In this document: positions 38,701-47,399 of the stretch, piece by piece
How positions within the stretch are numbered: the first letter of the stretch is position 1
How the letters are laid out: every line of letters starts with the position of its first letter
From: Plasmopara viticola
Lineage: Eukaryota > Oomycota > Peronosporomycetes > Peronosporales > Peronosporaceae
Assembly (NCBI GenBank): GCA_001695595.3
Contig: MBPM02000003.1
Coordinates: 2,418,001-2,482,000, forward strand
Direction: 5' to 3'
Length of the DNA: 64,000 nucleotides
Notes under the pieces: generated by a model
Database searches by the model: none
What the model saw: only the letters and a program-made list of their open reading frames with translations
What the model was told of the DNA's origin: nothing
Position numbers and translations under genes: made by a program

Positions 38701-41700
38701 AGCAGTTCTCTGTCATATCCGCTATAGAGGAAGAGAAACGCGTGTTGGCGATGGAGGTGTCTGCTTTGAAAAGCAGTCAGTCGGAGGCGCTGATTCAGTG
38801 CGACGAGAAAGACAAGCGTTTGGCTCAGCTAGAGAGGGAGATGTCGTCGTTGTCGGAGCAGCTACAAGCCACTATGACGAAGTTGGAGGCGTCAAATGCT
38901 GAGGCAGGCCACAAGATAGAAGCGGTGCGGAACGAGAAGTCTATTCTAGAGGAGCACTTGTCATCCCAAAGTATGCAACTGGAGGAGCTTCAGGCAAAGC
39001 AGTACTCTGTGAATTCCGATTCAGAGGAAGAGAAACGCATGTTGGCGATGGAGGTATCTGCTTTGAAAAGCAGTCAGTCGGAAGCGCTGACTCAATGCGA
39101 TGAGAAGGACAAGCGTTTGGCTCAGCTAGAGAGGGAGATGTCGTCGTTGTCGGAGCAGCTACAAGCCACCACGGCGAGGCTACAGGTTGCAAAGGTCGAA
39201 TCAGGCCTCAGGATAGAGGCATTGCAAAGCGAGAAGTCCGATTTAGAAGAGCACTTGTCAACCCAAAGTATGCAATTGGAGGAGCTTCAGGCAAAGCAGT
39301 TCTCTGTGATATCCGCTATAGAGGAAGAGAAACGCGTGTTGGCGATGGAGGTGTCTGCTTTGAAAAGCAGTCAGTCGGAGGCGCTGACTCAGTGCGATGA
39401 GAAGGACAAGCGTTTGGCTCAGCTAGAGAGGGAGATGTCGTCGTTGTCGGAGCAGCTACAAGCCACCACGGCGAGGCTACAGGTTGCAAAGGTCGAATCA
39501 GGCCACAGGATAGAAGCATTGCAAAGCGAGAAGTCAGAAGAGCACTTGTCAGCCCAAAGTATGCAATTGGAGGAGCTTCAGGCAAAGCAGTTCTCTGTGA
39601 TATCCGCTATAAAGGAAGAGAAACGCGTGTTGGCGAAGGAGGTGTTTGCTTTGAAAAGCAGTCAGTCGGAGGCGCTGATTCAGTGCGATGAGAAAGACAA
39701 GCGTTTGGCTCAGCTAGAGAGGGAGATGTCATCGTTGTCGGAACAGCTACAAGCCACTACGGCGAAGCTGGAGACGTCAAATGCTGAGGCAGATTCCAAA
39801 AACGAAGATGTGCAGAACGAGAAGTCTACTTTAGAGGAGCACTTGTCAGCCCAAAGTATCCAGCTGGAGGAGCTTCAGGCAAAGCAGTACTCTGTGATAT
39901 CCGCTATAAAGGAAGAGAAACGCGTGTTGGCGATGGAGGTATCTGCTTTGAAAAGCAGTCAGTCGGAAGCGCTGACTCAGTGCGATGAGAAGGACAAGCG
40001 TTTGGCTCAGCTAGAGAGGGAGATGTCGTCGTTGTCGGAGCAACTACAAGCCACTACGGCGAAGTTGGAGGCGTCAAATGCTGAGGCGGGCCACAAGATA
40101 GAAGCGATGCGGAACGAGAAGTCTATTCTAGAGGAGCACTTGTCATCCCAAAGTATGCAACTGGAGGAACTTCAGGGAAAGCTGTACTCTGCGAAATCTG
40201 ATTTAGAGGAAGAGAAACGCGTGTTGGCGATGGAGGTATCTTCTTTGAAATGCAGTCAGTCGGAAGCGCTGACTCAATGCGATGAGAAGGACAAGCGTTT
40301 GGCTCAGCTAGAGAGGGAGATGTCGTCGTTGTCGGAGCAGCTACAAGCCACCACGGCGAAGCTACAGGTTGCAAAGGTCGAATCAGGCCACAGGATAGAG
40401 GCATTGCAAAGCGAGAAGTCCGATTTAGAAGAGCACTTGTCAGCCAAAAGTTTGCAACTGGAGGAGCTTCAGGCAAAGCAGTATTCTGTAATATCCGCTA
40501 TGAAGGAAGAGAAACGCGTGTTGGCGATGGAGGTTTTTGCTTTAAAAAGCGGTCAGTCGGAGGCGCTGACTCAGTGCGATGAGAAGGACAAGCGTTTGGC
40601 TCAGCTAGAGAGGGAGATGTCGTCGTTGTCGGAGCAGCTACAAGCCACCACGGCGAGGCTACAGGTTGCAAAGGTCGAATCAGGCCACAGGATAGAAGCA
40701 TTGCAAAGCGAGAAGTCCGATTTAGAAGAGCACTTGTCAACCCAAAGTATGCAATTGGAGGAGCTTCAGGCAAAGCAGTTCTCTGTGATATCCGCTATAG
40801 AGGAAGAGAAACGCGTGTTGGCGATGGAGGTGTCTGCTTTGAAAAGCAGTCAGTCGGAGGCGCTGATTCAGTGCGACGAGAAAGACAAGCGTTTGGCTCA
40901 GCTAGAGAGGGAGATGTCGTCGTTGTCGGAGCAGCTACAAGCCACCACGGCGAGGCTACAGGTTGCAAAGGTCGAATCAGGCCACACGATAGAAGCATTG
41001 CAAAGCGAGAAGTCCGAATTAGAAGAGCACTTGTCAGCCCAAAGTATGCAACTGGAGGAGCTTCAGGCAAAGCAGTTCTCTGTGATATCCGCTATAGAGG
41101 AAGAGAAACGCGTGTTGGCGATGGAGGTGTCTGCTTTGAAAAGCAGTCATTTGATGGCGCTGACTCAGTGCGATGAGAAGGACAAGCGTTTGGCTCAGCT
41201 AGAGAGGGAAATGTCGTCATCGTTGTCGGAGCAGCTACAAGCCACCACGGCGAGGCTACAGGTTGCAAAGGTCGAATCAGGCCACAGGATAGAAGCATTG
41301 CAAAGCGAGAAGTCCGATTTAGAAAAGCACTTGTCAGCCCAAAGTATGCAATTGGAGGAGCTTCAGGCAAAGCAGTTCTCTGTGATATCCGCTATAGAGG
41401 AAGAGAAACGCGTGTTGGCGATGGAGGTGTCTGCTTTGAAAAGCAGTCAGTCGGAGGCGCTGATTCAGTGCGATGAGAAGGACAAGCGTTTTGCTCAGCT
41501 AGAGAGGGAGATGTCGTCGTTGTCGGAGCAGCTACAAGCCACTATGACGAAGTTGGGGGCATCAAATGCTGAGGCAGGCCTCAGGATAGAGGCATTGCAA
41601 AGCGAGAAGTCCGATTTAGAAGAGCACTTGTCAACCCAAAGTATGCAATTGGAGGAGCTTCAGGCAAAGCAGTTCTCTGTGATATCCGCATAGAGGAAGA

Positions 41701-44700
41701 GAAACGCGTGTTGGCGATGGAGGTGTCTGCTTTGAAAAGCAGTCAGTCGGAGGCGCTGACTCAGTGCGATGAGAAGGACAAGCGTTTGGCTCAGCTAGAG
41801 AGGGAGATGTCGTCGTTGTCGGAGCAGCTACAAGCCACCACGGCGAGGCTACAGGTTGCAAAGGTCGAATCAGGCCACAGGATAGAAGCATTGCAAAGCG
41901 AGAAGTCAGAAGAGCACTTGTCAGCCCAAAGTATGCAATTGGAGGAGCTTCAGGCAAAGCAGTTCTCTGTGATATCCGCTATAAAGGAAGAGAAACGCGT
42001 GTTGGCGAAGGAGGTGTTTGCTTTGAAAAGCAGTCAGTCGGAGGCGCTGATTCAGTGCGATGAGAAAGACAAGCGTTTGGCTCAGCTAGAGAGGGAGATG
42101 TCATCGTTGTCGGAACAGCTACAAGCCACTACGGCGAAGCTGGAGACGTCAAATGCTGAGGCAGATTCTAAAAACGAAGATGTGCAGAACGAGAAGTCTA
42201 CTTTAGAGGAGCACTTGTCAGCCCAAAGTATCCAGCTGGAGGAGCTTCAGGCAAAGCAGTACTCTGTGATATCCGCTATAAAGGAAGAGAAACGCGTGTT
42301 GGCGATGGAGGTATCTGCTTTGAAAAGCAGTCAGTCGGAAGCGCTGACTCAGTGCGATGAGAAGGACAAGCGTTTGGCTCAGCTAGAGAGGGAGATGTCG
42401 TCGTTGTCGGAGCAACTACAAGCCACTACGGCGAAGTTGGAGGCGTCAAATGCTGAGGCGGGCCACAAGATAGAAGCGATGCGGAACGAGAAGTCTATTC
42501 TAGAGGAGCACTTGTCATCCCAAAGTATGCAACTGGAGGAACTTCAGGGAAAGCTGTACTCTGCGAAATCTGATTTAGAGGAAGAGAAACGCGTGTTGGC
42601 GATGGAGGTATCTTCTTTGAAATGCAGTCAGTCGGAAGCGCTGACTCAATGCGATGAGAAGGACAAGCGTTTGGCTCAGCTAGAGAGGGAGATGTCGTCG
42701 TTGTCGGAGCAGCTACAAGCCACCACGGCGAAGCTACAGGTTGCAAAGGTCGAATCAGGCCACAGGATAGAGGCATTGCAAAGCGAGAAGTCCGATTTAG
42801 AAGAGCACTTGTCAGCCAAAAGTTTGCAACTGGAGGAGCTTCAGGCAAAGCAGTATTCTGTAATATCCGCTATGAAGGAAGAGAAACGCGTGTTGGCGAT
42901 GGAGGTTTTTGCTTTAAAAAGCGGTCAGTCGGAGGCGCTGACTCAGTGCGATGAGAAGGACAAGCGTTTGGCTCAGCTAGAGAGGGAGATGTCGTCGTTG
43001 TCGGAGCAGCTACAAGCCACCACGGCGAGGCTACAGGTTGCAAAGGTCGAATCAGGCCACAGGATAGAAGCATTGCAAAGCGAGAAGTCCGATTTAGAAG
43101 AGCACTTGTCAACCCAAAGTATGCAATTGGAGGAGCTTCAGGCAAAGCAGTTCTCTGTGATATCCGCTATAGAGGAAGAGAAACGCGTGTTGGCGATGGA
43201 GGTGTCTGCTTTGAAAAGCAGTCAGTCGGAGGCGCTGATTCAGTGCGACGAGAAAGACAAGCGTTTGGCTCAGCTAGAGAGGGAGATGTCGTCGTTGTCG
43301 GAGCAGCTACAAGCCACCACGGCGAGGCTACAGGTTGCAAAGGTCGAATCAGGCCACACGATAGAAGCATTGCAAAGCGAGAAGTCCGAATTAGAAGAGC
43401 ACTTGTCAGCCCAAAGTATGCAACTGGAGGAGCTTCAGGCAAAGCAGTTCTCTGTGATATCCGCTATAGAGGAAGAGAAACGCGTGTTGGCGATGGAGGT
43501 GTCTGCTTTGAAAAGCAGTCATTTGATGGCGCTGACTCAGTGCGATGAGAAGGACAAGCGTTTGGCTCAGCTAGAGAGGGAAATGTCGTCATCGTTGTCG
43601 GAGCAGCTACAAGCCACCACGGCGAGGCTACAGGTTGCAAAGGTCGAATCAGGCCACAGGATAGAAGCATTGCAAAGCGAGAAGTCCGATTTAGAAAAGC
43701 ACTTGTCAGCCCAAAGTATGCAATTGGAGGAGCTTCAGGCAAAGCAGTTCTCTGTGATATCCGCTATAGAGGAAGAGAAACGCGTGTTGGCGATGGAGGT
43801 GTCTGCTTTGAAAAGCAGTCAGTCGGAGGCGCTGATTCAGTGCGACGAGAAAGACAAGCGTTTGGCTCAGCTAGAGAGGGAGATGTCGTCGTTGTCGGAG
43901 CAGCTACAAGCCACCACGGCGAGGCTACAGGTTGCAAAGGTCGAATCAGGCCACACGATAGAAGCATTGCAAAGCGAGAAGTCCGAATTAGAAGAGCACT
44001 TGTCAGCCCAAAGTATGCAACTGGAGGAGCTTCAGGCAAAGCAGTTCTCTGTGATATCCGCTATAGAGGAAGAGAAACGCGTGTTGGCGATGGAGGTGTC
44101 TGCTTTGAAAAGCAGTCATTTGATGGCGCTGACTCAGTGCGATGAGAAGGACAAGCGTTTGGCTCAGCTAGAGAGGGAAATGTCGTCATCGTTGTCGGAG
44201 CAGCTACAAGCCACCACGGCGAGGCTACAGGTTGCAAAGGTCGAATCAGGCCACAGGATAGAAGCATTGCAAAGCGAGAAGTCCGATTTAGAAAAGCACT
44301 TGTCAGCCCAAAGTATGCAATTGGAGGAGCTTCAGGCAAAGCAGTTCTCTGTGATATCCGCTATAGAGGAAGAGAAACGCGTGTTGGCGATGGAGGTGTC
44401 TGCTTTGAAAAGCAGTCAGTCGGAGGCGCTGATTCAGTGCGACGAGAAAGACAAGCGTTTGGCTCAGCTAGAGAGGGAGATGTCGTCGTTGTCGGAGCAG
44501 CTACAAGCCACCACGGCGAGGCTACAGGTTGCAAAGGTCGAATCAGGCCACACGATAGAAGCATTGCAAAGCGAGAAGTCCGAATTAGAAGAGCACTTGT
44601 CAGCCCAAAGTATGCAACTGGAGGAGCTTCAGGCAAAGCAGTACTCTGTGAATTCCGATTCAGAGGAAGAGAAACGCATGTTGGCGATGGAGGTATCTGC

Positions 44701-45643
44701 TTTGAAAAGCAGTCAGTCGGAAGCGCTGACTCAATGCGATGAGAAGGACAAGCGTTTGGCTCAGCTAGAGAGGGAAATGTCGTCATCGTTGTCGGAGCAG
44801 CTACAAGCCACCACGGCGAGGCTACAGGTTGCAAAGGTCGAATCAGGCCACAGGATAGAAGCATTGCAAAGCGAGAAGTCCGATTTAGAAGAGCACTTGT
44901 CAGCCCAAAGTATGCAATTGGAGGAGCTTCAGGCAAAGCAGTTCTCTGTGATATCCGCTATAAAGGAAGAGAAACGCGTGTTGGCGACGGAGGTAGCTGC
45001 TCTGAAAAGCAGTCAGTCGGAGGCTATTACTCAGTGCGATGAGAAAGACAAGCGTTTGGCTCAGCTAGAGAGGGAGTTGTCGTCGTTGTCGGAGCAGCTA
45101 CAAGCCACCACGGCGAGCCTACACTTTTCAAAGGCCGAGGCAGGCCACAGGATAGAAGCATTGCAAAGCGAGAAGTCTAGTTTAGAGGAGCATTCGTCGG
45201 CCCAAAGTATGCAACTGGAGGAGCTTCAGACAAAGCAGAACTCTGTGATCTCCGCCATAGAGAAAGAGAAACGCATGTTGGCTATGAAGGTGTCTGCTTT
45301 AAATGGCGGCCATTCAACGGTGAAGGTTAACTCTGGTAGGTTTTTGGTGTTAACATCTTGTTCAATGAGCTTTGTATAATTTTCGTTGATGCATCAGAGA
45401 TCCGCTATGCTGCTTGCAATGACGCCAAGCAAAGCCTATCAAGTTTTCGCATACCTCTCTCTGTGGTAAATACACGAGATCGAATCAAATTGGAAGCTGA
45501 GGAGCGCCGAAGGAATGGTAAGTTCGGCTCAATTATGCAATTTACACTCTAAATGATGACCGATATGTACAGACACCAACGTGGCTAAACGAAAGCTTCG
45601 CCGCCAAAATTGTCAAGACTCGAAGCACAAAAGCGACTTTTGA
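35711..45643 (+). CDS. Giant TOG-domain (CLASP-N type) protein with tandem coiled-coil repeats; frame broken once
   Basis: Exons: 35,711-35,746; 35,814-36,191; 36,256-36,356; 36,431-36,539; 36,604-36,659; 36,726-36,761; 36,819-36,900; 36,969-45,335; 45,398-45,517; then 45,573-45,643 (or 45,767-45,843 instead). Residues 13-260 form a HEAT-rich TOG domain of CLASP-N type (KDKCAAFTELRDIIVKSF, LRSTVVKEACITLSLLAQKL, NREVRESCIHYTCLALEGW, ALSDASPKGREKARDCYW), which in CLASPs binds tubulin. A basic linker (PSKRRHLV) and a coiled coil follow, then about 26 units of mostly 99 residues built on LAQLEREMSSLSEQLQATT and LEELQAKQ. Restored in frame, the product would be about 3,120 residues. As written, one base is missing near 41,689 (CCGCATAG instead of CCGCTATAG), giving TAG at 41,691-41,693 after about 1,840 residues. 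A microtubule-attached rod, perhaps at basal body, spindle pole or cortex, is inference only. Confidence 0.82.
37862..45335 (+). repeat. Coding tandem array, about 26 units of 297 bp
   Basis: The marker GAAGAGAAACGC (with -GTG or -ATG after it) recurs 24 times from 38,441 to 45,271. Spacings are 297 in most cases, 291 twice (loss of codons in EKSEEHL), 300 four times (an extra serine in SSSLSEQ) and 296 once. Two more divergent units precede it. The first units (37,862-38,440) are the most different, the later ones nearly identical, so the array has grown or been homogenised towards its 3' side. All length changes but one keep the frame. Confidence 0.95.
39203..43846 (+). repeat. 2.3-kb near-identical internal duplication in the array
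   Basis: About 39,203-41,474 and 41,577-43,846 are the same ordered block of almost eight units, offset by 2,373 bases nominally. I see one substitution (GATTCC near 39,793 versus GATTCT near 42,165) and one missing base in the second copy at about 41,689. The unit at the junction is a hybrid: its front resembles the unit near 38,510-38,600 (MTKLGASNAEAG), its rear the unit near 39,203 (LRIEALQSEK). Confidence 0.85.
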
Positions 45644-45766
45644 AATTTTAATTCTTTTGCTTGTTTGCATAATATTTAATCGGCACTGTATTTTTATGGT
45701 TTCCGAGTTTGAGAACATCGATTAAGCAAATATACAAACAACTGACATTCTTTCTTTAATACATAG

Positions 45767-45843
45767 AGTTACGCGTGATGCAGCGCATCAACGACGACTT
45801 TCCAGGCTTGCAGAAAACATTGCTTTCTGGTTCTCAAAATTGA
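45767..45843 (+). other. Candidate alternative last exon of the TOG gene
   Basis: After a pyrimidine-rich tract and ACATAG, a 25-codon frame reads ELRVMQRINDDFPGLQ and ends with TGA at 45,841-45,843. Its acceptor phase matches the donor at 45,517 exactly, so exon 9 can join either this exon (249-bp intron) or the exon at 45,573 (55-bp intron, ending KHKSDF). The two cannot be used together in frame. Use of this one would overlap the end of the potassium-channel gene by 10 bp. Confidence 0.45.
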
Positions 45844-47347
45844 GACGGCATGACGCACCGCTTCGCATCCAGTGGCGCCGGTTTCAGTAGATGAAAGCGA
45901 TCAAAGTCAATACAGAGACCTTTTGAAGTTTTAACTACACAGCGCTCAAAGGTTGCATCCCAAGCAATGTCTTCGTCGGTGTATGAGTTGCGAGCCTGCA
46001 TGGTGTTCGACGTTGAGCTGTCAATACCTTCTAATAGCACTAGCACTTCTAATCCACTTTTACGAAGGTGGTTCATAATTTGCGTCTTTGTCGGCTTCTC
46101 GTAAAGTACGGGGCTGCCTGGCAGTCCCCCATCACGGTTTCCGTTGTCAATATCTACCTGCCGCTGGGTCGGATCCGGATAATTTGCACACGTCTTTGAA
46201 TCCCCGCCATTGCGTGGCAGACATTCGGGAGGATATAGCGGACTCCACTGATCAATTCGGTGCACGACCACCTGGGGTAGCACCATCAGCAGCATCGCAC
46301 CGCAATCATCATCAGGCTGCTGCACTCGCATTTGGTGACATTGGAATAAAAAATCGTTGGGCTCGTTGGCATCATCCTCCGCATCGTGTCGTACAGCGTA
46401 CAGACGAACATGCGCTTCTACAAGCTGGTGCTTTCGCCGCTCGCACGTTTGAAACATAAAGTAGTAGTGTCCACGAATTTTGCGAATCACAGCTAAGTTT
46501 GAAAACATTATAGTATTCGCCCGTTGCTAGCATTAAATAAAACGGATAAGTAGGGTCACAAATTAGAAATGCAAGACACAGGGCAAGCGACGCACGTTGG
46601 CACGAGCAAAGCGCGCGTAAAAGATGCCAATGCAGACAGAATCAAGAATAATACCAGCAAATGACTAGGACAATAGACCAATATTAGCTCGCTACTTGAA
46701 ATACTGGCATTAGCGACGCGGCTCACCTCGAAAGTTAGCAACGTTGCAATCGAGGTACATCCACCGTAAAAGATATCATCCGTCGGTGCACCGTAGCCGA
46801 TCGTCATCTATTTGTAATCAGTACACGCAATGCAAACTACTTGGTGCAAAACTTACGATGGTTTCGAGTGAGAAGACGTAGGCATCTATGATACTCGAAA
46901 GTCCCAAATGACATGACGGGTACCGCCTTGAAACGCTCAAATATGCCAGCGCGAAGAGCAATATGATAAAAAAATACTACCACATCCAGTGAAGATTGGT
47001 AAAATAAATTACAGCAATGGTTGAGAGAGTGCCACACACCGCAATAAAGACGCCCCAGATAATCCTCGATGTGCGGGTATTAATCACCGTATGAAATGGA
47101 TCGTCCCAATAAATCTTGCGCCAATGTCCACCTTTGCGGTAGACGCTGGATAATGCGACCAACAGCTCAATCTTCAGGTATTTAGTGGAAAGCGAACTTA
47201 AGAACTTACGTACTTAAATCGGCCAAGCGACTGCTTAAAGCGCCCGCGGCGGTCTAGGAATCTCGTACGCTGTGCTGGCTGCGTCTGATGCGACGCAGTG
47301 CTACCACTAGTAGCCACGGAAAGCAGTGGCTGCTCAACACCGGACAT
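45834..47347 (-). CDS. Inward-rectifier potassium channel (Kir family)
   Basis: Six exons: 47,210-47,347; 47,040-47,171; 46,857-46,976; 46,727-46,807; 46,596-46,664; 45,834-46,526; 410 residues, a normal Kir length, all phase-0 junctions. An interfacial slide helix (WDDPFHTVINTRTSR, about 67-81) leads into TM1 (about 82-104), a pore helix (SIIDAYVFSLETI) and the potassium filter TIGYG (132-136); TM2 follows (SFAGIILDSVCIGIFYARF). The cytoplasmic part starts ANQRANTIMFSNLAVIR and contains the Kir beta-sandwich signature LEGIDSST and QARNSYTDEDIAWD. It should conduct potassium across a membrane and be gated from the cytosol. The acceptor of exon 2 is uncertain by six bases (ATTGAG or CTG start). 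It converges on the TOG gene. Confidence 0.92.
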
Positions 47348-47367
47348 AACCTATTGATCCGGCTTAC

Positions 47368-47379
47368 AAGGAAAATGAG
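47368..47379 (-). promoter_or_regulatory. Initiator-like element of the Kir gene
   Basis: On the minus strand TCATTTTCCTTG, about 20 bases before the ATG, resembles the oomycete initiator consensus TCATTYYNCAWTTT. Position and match are suggestive; the 3' half of the consensus is imperfect. Confidence 0.4.
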
Positions 47380-47399
47380 AGCGTGATGAGCTTTACTCT

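Noticed and set aside
40871..44742. Repeated plus-strand 101-codon frames (Arg/Val/Gly-rich) in the array
   Set aside because: Out-of-frame readings of the same coding units; their repetition follows from the tandem DNA repeat.
37768..44936. Repeated minus-strand frames of about 91-211 codons inside the array (Pro/Ser/Thr-rich)
   Set aside because: They are antisense shadows of the repeated coiled-coil sequence, recur with exactly its period and have no promoter or splice support.
41694..45379. Treating the second half of the coiled-coil array as a separate gene starting near 41,708
   Set aside because: It begins mid-repeat with no promoter or leader; a single missing base fully explains the apparent split.
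46088..46459. 123-codon plus-strand frame
   Set aside because: Lies antisense within the last exon of the potassium-channel gene and has no domain.
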